A stretch of 64,000 nucleotides of DNA from Reclinomonas americana ATCC 50394 (GCA_048213135.1 PS015010.1:1-64000); one strand, 5' to 3'; counted from the first letter of the stretch, positions 1-10,013 are shown. The notes: generated by a model from the letters alone, not told the origin. Numbers and translations: made by a program.

Positions 1-272
1 CCTACTCATCAACCATTGCACAAACAGTTCATTGTGGTCAAAGTCCTGCAATGGAAGTGTATCCCAATCCTGCAACGGATTATGTTACGGTAAAAGTACC
101 TGCGGCCGGAGGTGTAATGAGTATGTATGCTGTTGATGGCAGGCTGGTAGAAACCCACAAAGTAGTGAGCCAAATAGATGTAATAAATGTTACAACGCTT
201 GCCAAAGGGATTTATGTGCTGTGTTATAAAAAAGACAATGAAATGATGACCATAAAGCTGTCAAAGCAATAG
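1..272 (+). CDS. 3' end of a T9SS cargo protein (5' part outside window)
   Basis: The open frame enters at the left edge (first full codon at base 3) and stops at 272. The last 73 codons carry the T9SS type A sorting signature: a YPNPATDYV-type start, a GRLV turn and a basic MMTIKLSKQ tail. The whole 3-272 segment is about 96% identical at DNA level to 5858-6127, the end of the DUF285 repeat protein. This gene is therefore probably a tandem paralogue of that protein, secreted through the outer membrane by the type IX system. An ATG at 51 is internal and should not be taken as the start. The function of the missing N-terminal part cannot be seen. Confidence 0.8.
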   Translation, partial: YSSTIAQTVHCGQSPAMEVYPNPATDYVTVKVPAAGGVMSMYAVDGRLVETHKVVSQIDVINVTTLAKGIYVLCYKKDNEMMTIKLSKQ

Positions 273-308
273 CGGGGCAGACTGGTATAAAAATTGAAGC
301 CTTCCGGC

Positions 309-340
309 AAAAGCCTTCCAGTAACAGAAGGCTTTTGCTT
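309..340 (+). terminator. Rho-independent terminator after the partial T9SS gene
   Basis: AAAAGCCTTC (309-318) pairs perfectly with GAAGGCTTTT (327-336) across an 8-base loop, and more T-rich sequence follows. It lies 37 bases after the stop at 272. The GGCAAAAGCCTTCCAG core is shared with the terminator at 6141-6179, as expected if the two genes are duplicates including their downstream flank. Confidence 0.75.
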
Positions 341-345
341 TTTAT

Positions 346-715
346 ACCCTTTTCACTTTAGTGACACCCGGTTACCCGATTGCAGCCCTGCACCGGGTAG
401 ATTGCTGGTCCGGATTGTCACTTTGCCGGATTAAAAGAAAGAATAGATTTTTTTCAAAATAGTACCACTAAAACGGGTGATAGAAAAAACATCAAAATGT
501 TCTTGTTTAAATCTATTCTTTGCTATTTGCTTCAAAATCAAACTAAAGTCGCAACCTTTTTTATGTAGTAAAAGTCTTTTCGTTACCAAACTTGGCAGGT
601 ATCGCAGTAATACATAATCGGCCATTAGGCAACAGGAATGCAGCAGCATTTACTAAGAACGTTTTAAGAGAATTGAAAATTTTACATAGTATTTTTTAAA
701 GTTTAAAATGTAGTT
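346..715. other. Gene-free stretch
   Basis: About 370 bases between the terminator and the next start. It is AT-rich towards 716 and holds no ORF with convincing composition. I found no clear TAnnTTTG box, tRNA or repeat. Confidence 0.5.
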
Positions 716-3700
716 ATGGTTAAGGAATATTACAGGCGGTTTTTTTTTATCTTTTTTTGTTTGGTCTTTATCGGCATTAATTCTTTTGCACAGCTTTCTG
801 TTTCTGCAACAGGTACAAATGGAAGTTGCCCTAATTCCAGCAGTGTAACAGCAACTGCTGTCAATAATAGCGGCACTGTAAATTACAGGTTGTTAAAAGT
901 GGTGTCTTCGGGTGATAGTGCTGTAAGTAATTACACCAGCTCAAATATTTTTACAGGTCTGCCAGATGGAACCTATGTTGTGGCAGTAACTGATTTTTCC
1001 AGTAAGGATACGTCCAACTCTGTAACCGTTGTCAGCACTTACACAACAATGACTGCAACAGCTTCAGTGGGATCAGTTACCTGTGCTAATAATGATACTA
1101 CGCTTACTGTCACTGTATCCGGCGGCAATGCTCCATATACTTATGCCATTACAAGTCCTGCGGCACAAGTGCAAACCGTTAGCACCAGTGCAACAAGTTA
1201 TACATTTCACAATCTGCCGGTAGCTAACTATGGTTTTTCGGTTACAGATGCCTGTGGTAATACAGTTGTAACCAGCAGTAGTATCAGTTCAACAGGGCCT
1301 GCAACAAATAGTGTACATGGAATTAATGAGTCAGGTGGAAAAGGTTCGTGGTTTGTTTACGGGCAGAGAACCAATGTTTGTACTGATGGGATAAACATCT
1401 TTATCCGGTGGGCTTATGCCGGAACAAATACATTGGTCAGTAATTCAACAGCTACACAGCTTTTTTGGAGATATCGTTATCCTTCCGGAAGTGGTGGTAC
1501 AGTTTATGGGGCAGGAGGTGTTGCCAACGGAATGAGAGTCGATCTTAATACAAATTACCTGGCTCTTGCTTCATCAACAGATACCTATCCTTTTTCACAT
1601 GGCGGCACAGCAGACCTTATCGTGTATGATGCATGTGGCGATTCAACGGTGCTTTCTAATTATGTTAATGCGTGGACAGGTGCTCAATGCCGTCAGACGA
1701 TTGCTTCGTCAGTTGATAATTGTACGAATGCAGGTATCGTAACTCCTAAAGTGGATTTGTTGACATTAACTTGTCTCCCTTATGTCTATTCATTCACGGA
1801 TCAGACCGATCCTTCGCAGCCGGTCATTAGGGATACTATTTATGCAGGTAACACCGGCGTTACATTTTCCGGATTTATTCCAGGTCATACTTATGCGGTA
1901 ACAGATAAAGATGCAGACAGCCTTACTTTAAATAATTGTGTAAGCACAATCACCATCACCACCGCAAAATCACATATTGTTTATTTTGATGAGACACCAT
2001 CGGTTAATGCAAAAAATGTTTCAAATGTACGTGTGCAATATCCTACGGTATATACGGGAACAGTAACGCTTAAAATATTAGCTGCCCCTGCTGGTGCGCC
2101 ATCACCGGATATGGTTGGCTATACTACCTCGTTTTTACAAACGGGCAGCCAGATCAATTTTATAAACAGTAATTTCGGCGGCGTTGCCGCAAATGGATTT
2201 TATTCCGGAACCTACTCGCTAAAAATTACTGCAGGATGCTGGAATGATACATTGAATTTTACTATTCCAAAATCATTTGATGGCAGTATCACCAGCGATT
2301 CCACCAAGCCAACATGCGGAGGTTCTATCATTGCAATAAGAGCAAGGCTTGATAATCCTTCGAATTACAGCGCCATCATTATGAGTGGCACCTCTGGTGT
2401 TGGCACAAAAGAAAGTTTTAATACAACACCCATTGCTGACAGCGGAAAGGTGAATGGAGAATTTCTGTACATCAGTAATCCTTTTTCAGTTCCATTAGGC
2501 ACCTATAAAATAGGGCTATTAATCAATGGAGGAACTGTTCCTATTGATAGTGTAACGGTGACGGATCTTGCAGCAGATCAGATCACAATCGATGCCGGAA
2601 ATACAGGAGGTTTTGTTTGCCCCGGCAATACCACGGGAACACTGGTTGTTGCAGCAACTTCATCAGCCGGTGCATCATTACAATATTCCCAGGATGGGGG
2701 TGTAACTTTTCAGACATCCAGTATTTTTCCGGGTGATGCTGTGGGGGTATATCATGTTGTAGTAAAAGATAATTGCGGTACAGCAACATCTTATAATGCA
2801 AGTGTTGTTCCCGGCGGAAGTGTGCAGGCTACTATTAACGGTAACTTTGGTTCTGCTACTATTTGTGCAGGTGATCCTGTTTCTTTAAACGTAGGACTTC
2901 CCGGTGCAAATACCTATTCGTGGACAGGTCCAAATGGATTCACCAGCAATATTAAGAACCCCGTCATATCAGGAACTGCTACCGGAGTATCAGCAGCAGG
3001 AACATATACAGTCACATCAACATCGACCTGTGTACTCACAAACTCAGTTACACTTAACGTTAATGCCTTACCAACTGTAACAGCAAGTGCCACTCCGGCT
3101 ACTGTATGCGGTACAGCGGGTACAACAACTATTCAGCTCAATGGAAATGTTTCCGGAGGGAGTGGAACTTATAATTATCTCTGGACCGGACAAAGCGGGA
3201 ATGGCATTACTACAACAAATACGCAAAACACAACAGCAAAGCCAACAGCTACTGTCGTTGATACATTGATAGTAACCGATGCAATTACAGGATGTGTGGG
3301 ATCAGATACTACTGCTATTATCGTAGTTTCTCCTTGCACATCATTGCCTGTCACGTTTATCAGCTTTGCAGCCAAAGCGATTAATAATACGGCGGTGCTT
3401 ACCTGGAGCACTGCCGGAGAGATAAACAATAATTATTTTGAAGTACAGAGAAACCTGGGTCAAAATAATTGGACAAGTATTGGCAGGGTTACTGGGAGCA
3501 ATACAACTTCAGTTCGGCACAATTATACTTATACAGATAACGCAGTTTCGGGAACCCTTGTTTATTACAGACTAATGCAGGTTGATAATAATGGAGCGAT
3601 CACATTTAGCGATGTACGTTTGGTTAAATTTCCAGAAAATGACTGGAGGGTTACTGTCTACCCCAATCCTGTACCTATGTCAATTGACGCAGTTCAAATT

Positions 3701-3895
3701 CAAAGCACCCAACCGTTGAAAGAAATGCTTCTTATAACAACTGCAGGACAAGTAGTACAATCAATTAAACTTGAAGGACAAAACCAATCTTCTTATTCGA
3801 TCAATACAAAAGCACTCGGAGCGGGAGTGTATGTTATTCATTTGGTCAACAACAATAATCTTACGACCAACGTGAAATTGGTAAAGCGGAATTAA
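716..3895 (+). CDS. Large secreted T9SS-sorted multi-domain adhesin-like protein
   Basis: A 1059-residue protein. Residues 1-26 form a signal peptide (basic start, FFFIFFCLVF core, cleavage near SFAQ). The middle is Thr/Ser/Gly/Asn-rich beta-sandwich-like sequence with recurring short units such as TVSGGNAPYTY and Cys-containing SVTC/ACGN stretches, resembling SprB/Ig-like repeats of Bacteroidota surface proteins. Near residue 880 the usual LPVTFISF linker begins a fibronectin-like domain (EVQR, YYRLMQVD). From about residue 975 a type A sorting domain starts (VTVYPNP) and ends in a basic KLVKRN tail. Role inferred: surface adhesin or structural protein exported by Sec then T9SS. Substrate or partner unknown. 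Confidence 0.85.
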   Translation: MVKEYYRRFFFIFFCLVFIGINSFAQLSVSATGTNGSCPNSSSVTATAVNNSGTVNYRLLKVVSSGDSAVSNYTSSNIFTGLPDGTYVVAVTDFSSKDTSNSVTVVSTYTTMTATASVGSVTCANNDTTLTVTVSGGNAPYTYAITSPAAQVQTVSTSATSYTFHNLPVANYGFSVTDACGNTVVTSSSISSTGPATNSVHGINESGGKGSWFVYGQRTNVCTDGINIFIRWAYAGTNTLVSNSTATQLFWRYRYPSGSGGTVYGAGGVANGMRVDLNTNYLALASSTDTYPFSHGGTADLIVYDACGDSTVLSNYVNAWTGAQCRQTIASSVDNCTNAGIVTPKVDLLTLTCLPYVYSFTDQTDPSQPVIRDTIYAGNTGVTFSGFIPGHTYAVTDKDADSLTLNNCVSTITITTAKSHIVYFDETPSVNAKNVSNVRVQYPTVYTGTVTLKILAAPAGAPSPDMVGYTTSFLQTGSQINFINSNFGGVAANGFYSGTYSLKITAGCWNDTLNFTIPKSFDGSITSDSTKPTCGGSIIAIRARLDNPSNYSAIIMSGTSGVGTKESFNTTPIADSGKVNGEFLYISNPFSVPLGTYKIGLLINGGTVPIDSVTVTDLAADQITIDAGNTGGFVCPGNTTGTLVVAATSSAGASLQYSQDGGVTFQTSSIFPGDAVGVYHVVVKDNCGTATSYNASVVPGGSVQATINGNFGSATICAGDPVSLNVGLPGANTYSWTGPNGFTSNIKNPVISGTATGVSAAGTYTVTSTSTCVLTNSVTLNVNALPTVTASATPATVCGTAGTTTIQLNGNVSGGSGTYNYLWTGQSGNGITTTNTQNTTAKPTATVVDTLIVTDAITGCVGSDTTAIIVVSPCTSLPVTFISFAAKAINNTAVLTWSTAGEINNNYFEVQRNLGQNNWTSIGRVTGSNTTSVRHNYTYTDNAVSGTLVYYRLMQVDNNGAITFSDVRLVKFPENDWRVTVYPNPVPMSIDAVQIQSTQPLKEMLLITTAGQVVQSIKLEGQNQSSYSINTKALGAGVYVIHLVNNNNLTTNVKLVKRN

Positions 3896-4060
3896 TTTCC
3901 TGGAAGGATATTTAGTTTTTCCGTTCGTCGGAATGTTAGCGCAGCGGATCCCGAGGCGGTATTAAGAGATGGTTTCTTATGAAGTAAAAATTAAAGAGTA
4001 ATAATGAAAAGGCGCTACTTTTTTTATCTTTTGTAAAAGGTATTATTAAGCATTATTAGG

Positions 4061-6127
4061 ATGAAGAGGCCATTTTTTTTCGTAACATTATTTTTTTTAT
4101 TCTCTTATGTACCTGCAAAAGCCCGTACAGATTTCATTACCAAATGGTCATTTCCATCTGCTGCGTCTTCTATACGCGTCAGCGTAGTTACTGACGGAAC
4201 GGTTAACTACACATGGTCAGCGTCGCCATCAGGCCACAGTGGCAGCGGTTCGTTTGCATATACAATTCCAAATGCTCCGGCCATTACACTTGGTGGCCTC
4301 AATATTGCGGCAGGCGACGTTGTAACACTTAGCATGCAACCTCAGAATCTGTGGATGTTTTATACACAGTTTAGCCCTGATGCGACAAAGTTGATAGACG
4401 TAAGCCAGTGGGGAACGGTGCCGTGGACGAATATGAAAGGAGCTTTTTATGGTTGTACAAATTTGAATATTTCAGCAACGGATGTGCCGGACATGTCTGC
4501 TGTAACAGACATGTCAAAAATGTTTTATCAGTGTGCCACTTTGAATGGCCCTTCCAATATCAATAGTTGGAATACTTCTGCCGTTAAAAATATGAATGCC
4601 ATGTTTCAGGGTGCCTATGTTTTCAATCAGCCTATAGGAAGCTGGACTACTTCTGCTGTTTCCAATATGAGCGAGATGTTTGAGAACGCATACGCTTTTA
4701 ACCAGCCTATAGGAAGCTGGAATACTTCTGCTGTTACCAATATGTTTGCGATGTTTTTTAAAGCCTATGCTTTCAATCAGCCAATAGGAAGCTGGAATAC
4801 TTCTGCTGTTACTAATATGAGCTATATGTTTTATAATGTTACAGCTTTTAATCAGCCAATTGGAAGCTGGAACACTTCATCCGTAACGGATATGAGTAAT
4901 ATGTTTTACCTGGCAACCTCTTTCAATCAACCAATTGGTTCATGGAATACCTTATCTGTCAAAAACATGAGCGGAATGTTTGGAGTAGCAAAGACATTCA
5001 ATCAGTATATCGGAGACTGGAATACTTCTGCTGTTACTAATATGAGCTATATGTTTTACGAAGCGTATGCTTTTAACCAACCTATAGCCAAATGGAACAC
5101 TTCATCCGTAACGAATATGAACAACATGTTTAGTGAAGCATATGCATTTAATCAGCCCTTAAGTGCATGGAACACTACAAGCGTATCAAATATGAACTCT
5201 ATGTTTTCGGCTGCCTCATCTTTTAACCAATCTCTAGGCACATGGCAATTAAAATCAAATGTGTATTTGGGTGGTATGCTTTATTATTGTGGAATGGATT
5301 ATTGCAATTATTCTGCTACACTCAGGGGCTGGGCAGGCAATAATCCTACTGTCACCGGACGCTCTCTTGGTGCTAACAATATGCAATACACTTCCGCTGT
5401 TGCTAACGCGGAACGTAACCAATTAGTAAACAGCCAGGGCTGGACAATTACCGGAGATGCACAGGTGAGTTTCTATCCTCTTTTGATACCTGAAGGTTCC
5501 ACCATCTCCGCCACTCCATCCTGTGATGACAATATATACATTGAGCCAAACAATACATTTAATAAAATATTGGGACTTGATGAGAATGGCAACAGTTTTA
5601 ATTATGGAACATCTGCCGTTACCGTAACCAATGATTTTGCAGTTGCTCTACCTTCCGGCGCTACGACTGATGCCAGCGGATTTTATGAAATGAACAGCGG
5701 CAGCAATACCTTTCGGATAAGCCGCCGGATGCATACCATACAGGCACCGGGCTCTTATACTACCAACGGCGGTGTAATAGTGCGGGTGTATTATGACCCT
5801 GCGGAGATAACAGCTATTACCGAAAACAGCAGCCTNNNNNNNNNNNNNNNNNNNNCTTACTCATCAACCATTACACAAACAGTTCATTGTAGTCAAAACC
5901 CTGCAATGAAAGTATATCCCAATCCTGCAACGGATTATGTTACGGTAAAAGTACCTGCGGCCGGAGGTGTAATGAGTATGTATGCCGTTGATGGCAGGCT
6001 GGTAGAAACCCACAAAGTAATGAGCCCAATAGATGTAATAAATGTTACAACGCTTGCCAAAGGGATTTATGTGCTGTGTTATCAAAAAGACAATGAAATG
6101 ATGACCATAAAGCTGTCAAAGCAATAG
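4061..6127 (+). CDS. BspA/DUF285-repeat surface protein with T9SS sorting domain
   Basis: 688 residues with a signal peptide at 1-22 ([17 protein letters not shown]). Residues about 135-395 hold nine consecutive 25-residue DUF285 units of the form [12 protein letters not shown]-x5-FNQPIGSW, a family known from mycoplasma and Bacteroidota surface proteins ('BspA family leucine-rich repeat surface protein'). A non-repeat region follows, then a [10 protein letters not shown]9SS sorting domain in the last 80 residues. A 20-N assembly gap falls in frame at 5836-5855, directly before the segment duplicated at the left edge. The join between repeat body and sorting domain is therefore not directly sequenced. 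Likely role: cell-surface binding or structural protein; ligand unknown. Confidence 0.85.
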   Translation: MKRPFFFVTLFFLFSYVPAKARTDFITKWSFPSAASSIRVSVVTDGTVNYTWSASPSGHSGSGSFAYTIPNAPAITLGGLNIAAGDVVTLSMQPQNLWMFYTQFSPDATKLIDVSQWGTVPWTNMKGAFYGCTNLNISATDVPDMSAVTDMSKMFYQCATLNGPSNINSWNTSAVKNMNAMFQGAYVFNQPIGSWTTSAVSNMSEMFENAYAFNQPIGSWNTSAVTNMFAMFFKAYAFNQPIGSWNTSAVTNMSYMFYNVTAFNQPIGSWNTSSVTDMSNMFYLATSFNQPIGSWNTLSVKNMSGMFGVAKTFNQYIGDWNTSAVTNMSYMFYEAYAFNQPIAKWNTSSVTNMNNMFSEAYAFNQPLSAWNTTSVSNMNSMFSAASSFNQSLGTWQLKSNVYLGGMLYYCGMDYCNYSATLRGWAGNNPTVTGRSLGANNMQYTSAVANAERNQLVNSQGWTITGDAQVSFYPLLIPEGSTISATPSCDDNIYIEPNNTFNKILGLDENGNSFNYGTSAVTVTNDFAVALPSGATTDASGFYEMNSGSNTFRISRRMHTIQAPGSYTTNGGVIVRVYYDPAEITAITENSSXXXXXXXXYSSTITQTVHCSQNPAMKVYPNPATDYVTVKVPAAGGVMSMYAVDGRLVETHKVMSPIDVINVTTLAKGIYVLCYQKDNEMMTIKLSKQ
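4571..5245 (+). repeat. Nine in-frame 75-bp tandem repeats (DUF285 units)
   Basis: Each unit is exactly 75 bp (25 codons), starting at the codon for the first residue of NTSAV or its variant and ending at the Trp of IGSW. Units start at 4571, 4646, 4721, 4796, 4871, 4946, 5021, 5096 and 5171. Neighbouring units share long identical blocks, so copy number could change by slippage or recombination. There are no spacers, so this is not a CRISPR array. Confidence 0.9.
5836..5855. other. Assembly gap (20 N)
   Basis: Twenty N bases inside the DUF285 protein gene. The reading frame happens to be kept. The gap sits immediately beside a segment almost identical to bases 3-272, so the scaffold join was probably made across a repeat. 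Confidence 0.98.
5858..6127 (+). repeat. 270-bp duplicate of the segment at 3-272
   Basis: Aligning by eye gives about 11 mismatches and no indels over 270 bp (about 96% identity), from the codon for the Tyr of YSSTI to the stop. It encodes the T9SS sorting domain and about 17 residues before it. It marks two closely related cargo genes about 5.9 kb apart. Confidence 0.9.
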
Positions 6128-6140
6128 CAGGACTGATTGA

Positions 6141-6179
6141 GCCATCCGGCAAAAGCCTTCCAGCAATGGATGGCTTTTT
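6141..6179 (+). terminator. Rho-independent terminator after the DUF285 gene
   Basis: GCCATCC (6141-6147) pairs with GGATGGC (6168-6174) and is followed by TTTTT. The loop may contain a small GGC/GCC inner stem. It serves the plus-strand gene; no A-tract on the left supports use by the convergent minus-strand gene. Confidence 0.7.
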
Positions 6180-6185
6180 GTGTAG

Positions 6186-8072
6186 TTATTTCAGTACAGC
6201 ATTATTCAACCATTGAAAATAGATCGCGTTTGTCTCAGCGTCCGGGTATTCATGGGCCTTATCATCAATTATTCTGGCTGTTACGGCTATCCCTTTTTCT
6301 TTGAGTACAGCAATCAGTTCTTCTGCTTTTGATACCGGCAATGCGCCATCTTTTCTTCCGTGGTAAACAAAAACCGGGACTTTCGAAAAACTCCCGAGAT
6401 ATTTTCCGTCCAGGAAATTGGGTTGCTCACTGTCGAGCCATTCCCTTGCCAGGTCAGGATGCCCGGCAAATACAGCAACACCCTTGTATAATCCGGGGTG
6501 CTCATAAAATGTCCTTAGTGCCCCGTATCCGCCCATAGAAAAACCACCCACAACGATCTTTTGAGTGTCTACAGAAAAATGACGTTTTACATCTTCCATT
6601 GCCTCAATAATGTCATTCTGCGAACTGTCCGAAGAATAACAACGATACATATCTCTTGCAAGAGGAGCTAACTCGATAAAATTGCCACCACTCCTGGGAC
6701 TGTTCAATACGGTTTGTTCATCCTGTCCACTGCCATGCAGGAAAACGAGAAGCGGATATTTTTTTTGAGGATCATAATCCGCGGGCAGTTTTATACTGTA
6801 AGGCTGATAGGTATTATCGTACCTGGATTGAAAGGCCCTTCTGTGGTTACCGGTAATTCCCTTATAAGGGTCTTTCCCTTCCCGGAACAAAGTGTATTCG
6901 GTTTTCAATTTCCCGTACATCGCCCATTCCGCTGTGCCGGTTTCATAATCTTTGAGGGCATTAAGAAATTGCTCAAGCTGGCTGACTTTGTACATCAGCG
7001 TATTGACTGTTCCGGTTTCTGAATGATGCCGGTTAGTTTTTATATCTGAACGTATGGAATTGAAATCAAGATCCGGGAAAATAACAAAGGGGTATTGTGC
7101 GATGGTATCCCTTCCGCAAACAAGGAGCAGGTTATAGTTAGCCGGAGGTAAATCATTCAGATCAATGGGCAGGGCAGTACGGGTAAAACGGGGTTTATAC
7201 TGGTAGTTGACTTCTTTTTGCCATACTGTTTTCGCTGTGCTGTCTTGTACGACTATCCTGAATATTTTCGCCCTGTTTTTGTCGGACCTGGAAACAACGT
7301 CCAAATTCAATGTTTCGCCTTTCTTTATATGTCTTCTGCCGGGTTTCGCGGAAGTAAATTCATCTCCGGTTGCAGAAGAAGGTATTTCAAATTTTATAGG
7401 CGCATAATTTCGTTTAGGTACTTCCTCATCCCAAATGCCCTCATCTTCGACGATAGCGTATCCATAGGCCTGGTCATTCGCAATGGCTTTAGCAAAGTAC
7501 AGGTTACATCCCATCTCTTTTAAAAACCAGGGATGGTAGGGCTCAATGTCCTGCCAGGCCAGTAATACCTCAAACCCGCATTTTCCGTTGGTACTATTTT
7601 CTTTAAAGACAGTGCGGGAGCTTAATTTTTTTCCGCTGTTCTGTTTCCTGTTGTACTCCCATATCCGTTTGCCTACCCAATAATTTTCCATTCTGGAAGG
7701 GGTGAAAACAATGTCATAGTACTCATCAGTTAAAGAGTCTTTTTGCGGCTTCGCGAAAAGTAGTTTAAACCCATCGCCATTAATAAAACCCCTGTCCCTG
7801 TAGGTAATGCTGTCTGCCCGGGTTTCTATGTACAGGTAGAAATGAGTTGGGGTATATCCCATCCTGTAAGAGACCTCAATATTTTCGGTGCCGGGATTAT
7901 CGAAGCGGTAAACGTGGTTGAACTTTCTTTTTTCAAGCGTGGCTAATTCCGGATCCAGCCGGCCATCAATAACCGGCGTTTTGGGTAAGAAAGTAACCTG
8001 GCTGATGACAGGTTGCTGACCATTAACGGCCTGGGTGAACAGGAAGCACAAGAATAACAGTTTTATAGCCAT
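6186..8072 (-). CDS. Secreted CBM9-like domain / alpha-beta hydrolase (esterase) fusion
   Basis: I start the gene at 8072 because this Met begins a good signal peptide (MAIKLLFLCFLFTQAVNG, then QQ); a longer frame to 8135 adds 21 residues before it. About residues 20-230 resemble a carbohydrate-binding CBM9/DOMON-like domain (PVIDGRLDPEL, FYLYIETRAD, FKLLF). The C-terminal part is an esterase of the PHB-depolymerase/feruloyl-esterase type: LLVFLHGSGQDE, nucleophile elbow GFSMGG, acid in YHGRKDGALP, and a His in DDKAHEYP. Likely role: periplasmic or extracellular hydrolysis of esters on a glycan. It lacks a T9SS tail. Substrate unknown. Confidence 0.8.
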   Translation of the reverse strand: MAIKLLFLCFLFTQAVNGQQPVISQVTFLPKTPVIDGRLDPELATLEKRKFNHVYRFDNPGTENIEVSYRMGYTPTHFYLYIETRADSITYRDRGFINGDGFKLLFAKPQKDSLTDEYYDIVFTPSRMENYWVGKRIWEYNRKQNSGKKLSSRTVFKENSTNGKCGFEVLLAWQDIEPYHPWFLKEMGCNLYFAKAIANDQAYGYAIVEDEGIWDEEVPKRNYAPIKFEIPSSATGDEFTSAKPGRRHIKKGETLNLDVVSRSDKNRAKIFRIVVQDSTAKTVWQKEVNYQYKPRFTRTALPIDLNDLPPANYNLLLVCGRDTIAQYPFVIFPDLDFNSIRSDIKTNRHHSETGTVNTLMYKVSQLEQFLNALKDYETGTAEWAMYGKLKTEYTLFREGKDPYKGITGNHRRAFQSRYDNTYQPYSIKLPADYDPQKKYPLLVFLHGSGQDEQTVLNSPRSGGNFIELAPLARDMYRCYSSDSSQNDIIEAMEDVKRHFSVDTQKIVVGGFSMGGYGALRTFYEHPGLYKGVAVFAGHPDLAREWLDSEQPNFLDGKYLGSFSKVPVFVYHGRKDGALPVSKAEELIAVLKEKGIAVTARIIDDKAHEYPDAETNAIYFQWLNNAVLK

Positions 8073-8180
8073 ATGGTTTTTTATTAGCAGCCCGGTCTTT
8101 CGTAAAATACAATGTTTCGAATACTTTCTTCCCATAAAGATATTCCGGAAATACAGTGTTCTGCTGTTTCTGATAAAATT

Positions 8181-9386
8181 TTACAAATAACTCAGCCACC
8201 ATTTCTCCCTGTGTTCAGTTTTGTACCGGCCGTACCATTTGCACAGCGGGTACATCAGTATAACAATAGCGATCCATACCAGGTAGACTATAGTTAAAGA
8301 GTAACCTTCTCCGGGCATGGCAAACTTGAAAGGAATCCCGGGCACACCGGCCACCCCTTCCTGTATGCTGTGTCCTCTTAAAAGATAAGCGATAACCGTA
8401 GCGATGTGCAGGATGTAAAAGTGTAAAATGAAAAAGAATAACGGTACCCTGCCATAAACGATAGCGATCTTTCCCAGCCTGCTGCTTACCTTGTCTCTTA
8501 TTAATGCAAGAAAGATGAGCACGGGCCATATGGTAGCGCAAAGAAAAAGAAGCGAAGGCGGGTACTTCTGAACATTCATAAAAGAGAAAAATGTCGTCAT
8601 GGTATCTCCCTGCCTGGTCCATGGAGTGGGGTTACCATATACATTGACTGCACGCACCACGATAAATAACAATAGTGCCGATACGCCTGATACCAGGAGT
8701 GTCTTTTTTCGAAAGGCCGGGTCGGTACCGGTAAACAAACGACCGCAGCAATAACCCACCAATGTGAGCCCGGCCCAGGGCAGGAAGGGGTAGAGGATGA
8801 AGAGGCTGTGATCACCCCATAATGGAATGATAGCCGGCCGGTGTATAAGGCTCCACCATACAGGCAGGGCGCCTTCACGGGCTCTTTCCGCAATGTCCAG
8901 CAGGTTGTGTCCAAATACAATGACCAGTCCTAGCGCCAGTATTAAATAGAATGGGAACCGGATCACCAGGCCGAGAATGATCATGCCTGCCCCGATTGAC
9001 CAGAGTGTTTCCAGTACAAAGAGACTGAAATGAATATCCGCGGTTAACCCCAGGGACATGATCGTAAGATCAACCAGTATCAGCCACAGCCCGCGGGTAA
9101 TGAGAAAGAAGCTGAGTTGTTTTTTTGATTTGCGGGCACCCTGCAGCCAGGCCGAAAGTCCCGACAGGAAAACAAAAGTGGGTGCGCAGAAATGTGTGAT
9201 CCACCTCGTAAAATATAAACCAGGCGTAGAAGTAGCGGGGTCCAGCGGATCTCCCGTGAGGGCGCCGGTATGGAAAAAATCACGGGAATGGTCCAGCGCC
9301 ATGATGATCATAATAATGCCGCGAAGAAGATCTATGGTCTCTATTCTTTTGGCAGGTTCCGGCAATGGAAGTTGTGTAGTGCTCAT
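8181..9386 (-). CDS. DUF1624 / heparan-alpha-glucosaminide N-acetyltransferase-like membrane protein
   Basis: A 401-residue multipass inner-membrane protein with about ten hydrophobic segments. The N-terminus carries the family hallmark IETIDLLRGIIMIIMALDHSRDFF, whose LLRG and DH residues are typical of DUF1624 and HGSNAT-type transmembrane acyltransferases. These enzymes are thought to pass acetyl groups from cytoplasmic acetyl-CoA to sugars across the membrane. The acceptor here is unknown. It lies just upstream of the secreted esterase on the same strand (108-nt gap), so the two could act on the same glycan, one adding and one removing acyl groups. That link is inference. Confidence 0.8.
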   Translation of the reverse strand: MSTTQLPLPEPAKRIETIDLLRGIIMIIMALDHSRDFFHTGALTGDPLDPATSTPGLYFTRWITHFCAPTFVFLSGLSAWLQGARKSKKQLSFFLITRGLWLILVDLTIMSLGLTADIHFSLFVLETLWSIGAGMIILGLVIRFPFYLILALGLVIVFGHNLLDIAERAREGALPVWWSLIHRPAIIPLWGDHSLFILYPFLPWAGLTLVGYCCGRLFTGTDPAFRKKTLLVSGVSALLLFIVVRAVNVYGNPTPWTRQGDTMTTFFSFMNVQKYPPSLLFLCATIWPVLIFLALIRDKVSSRLGKIAIVYGRVPLFFFILHFYILHIATVIAYLLRGHSIQEGVAGVPGIPFKFAMPGEGYSLTIVYLVWIAIVILMYPLCKWYGRYKTEHREKWWLSYL

Positions 9387-9441
9387 GTGTATCTGGGTTC
9401 ATAACCTGAACAATGTATTACTTTTTTGGCCCGGGAGGTAA

Positions 9442-9765
9442 CTATTTATTGGCAGCAGGTTGTTGCCGGGGGGTGAATGGCAAATGCTGTATCCGTACAA
9501 AATGACCCTGTGTTAAGGATGCTTTTCCCGTCGTATCCTCACCGTTAAGTAACGCCCGCATAAATACCTGTTCCAAAAATGCGTAGATATGCGTAGTGTA
9601 AAAAGAAGGAGACTTGATATTTTTAAAGCCGTTATCCGTCCCACGTATCTTCCATACCCAGGACCATAACCCCTAAAATCAGGATTCTATAACCGGCAGG
9701 ATATCGTGTTCAAGCATTTTTTCAAACCACTCGCTTGTATTCTGTTCCCGGCAAATAGTATACCG
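9442..9765 (-). pseudogene. Decayed coding remnants in a 627-bp gene-free stretch
   Basis: Between the DUF1624 start (9386) and the next gene (10014) no intact gene is visible. On the minus strand, 9442-9672 is an open segment of about 76 codons with protein-like composition (WVWKIRGTDNGFKN, then SPSFYTTHIYAFLEQVFMRA) ending at a stop, but a TAG lies just upstream and there is no good start. Directly above it in another frame, 9679-9765 reads SEWFEKMLEHDILPVIES then stop. This looks like the frameshifted ends of one or two former genes. I do not recognise the family. Confidence 0.35.
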
Positions 9766-10013
9766 GCATCAGCTGTACCCAGGTAAGTGCAGCGTGTGCA
9801 GGCCCGGTTTTAAAACATCCGATCCAATACAATCCATCACAGGCAGAAGAAACTTTTATTGAACTATTGCAGCTGGCAGTGACATGTCCTGTTTTACCGG
9901 TATGTCGCACCATGGCAATAAGAGCGTAATGATTCATTGTTACGGCAGGAAGTGCTTTGCTTCGAAAGGAGCGATCATTAATCATAATACCAGAACTATA
10001 AAAACAAAATCGT

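Noticed and set aside
431-649. 72-codon minus-strand frame in the first intergenic stretch
   Set aside because: Composition is unlike a protein, no start context, and no recognisable motif.
4571-5245. Tandem repeats considered as a CRISPR array
   Set aside because: Units are contiguous coding repeats without unique spacers, and no cas genes are present.
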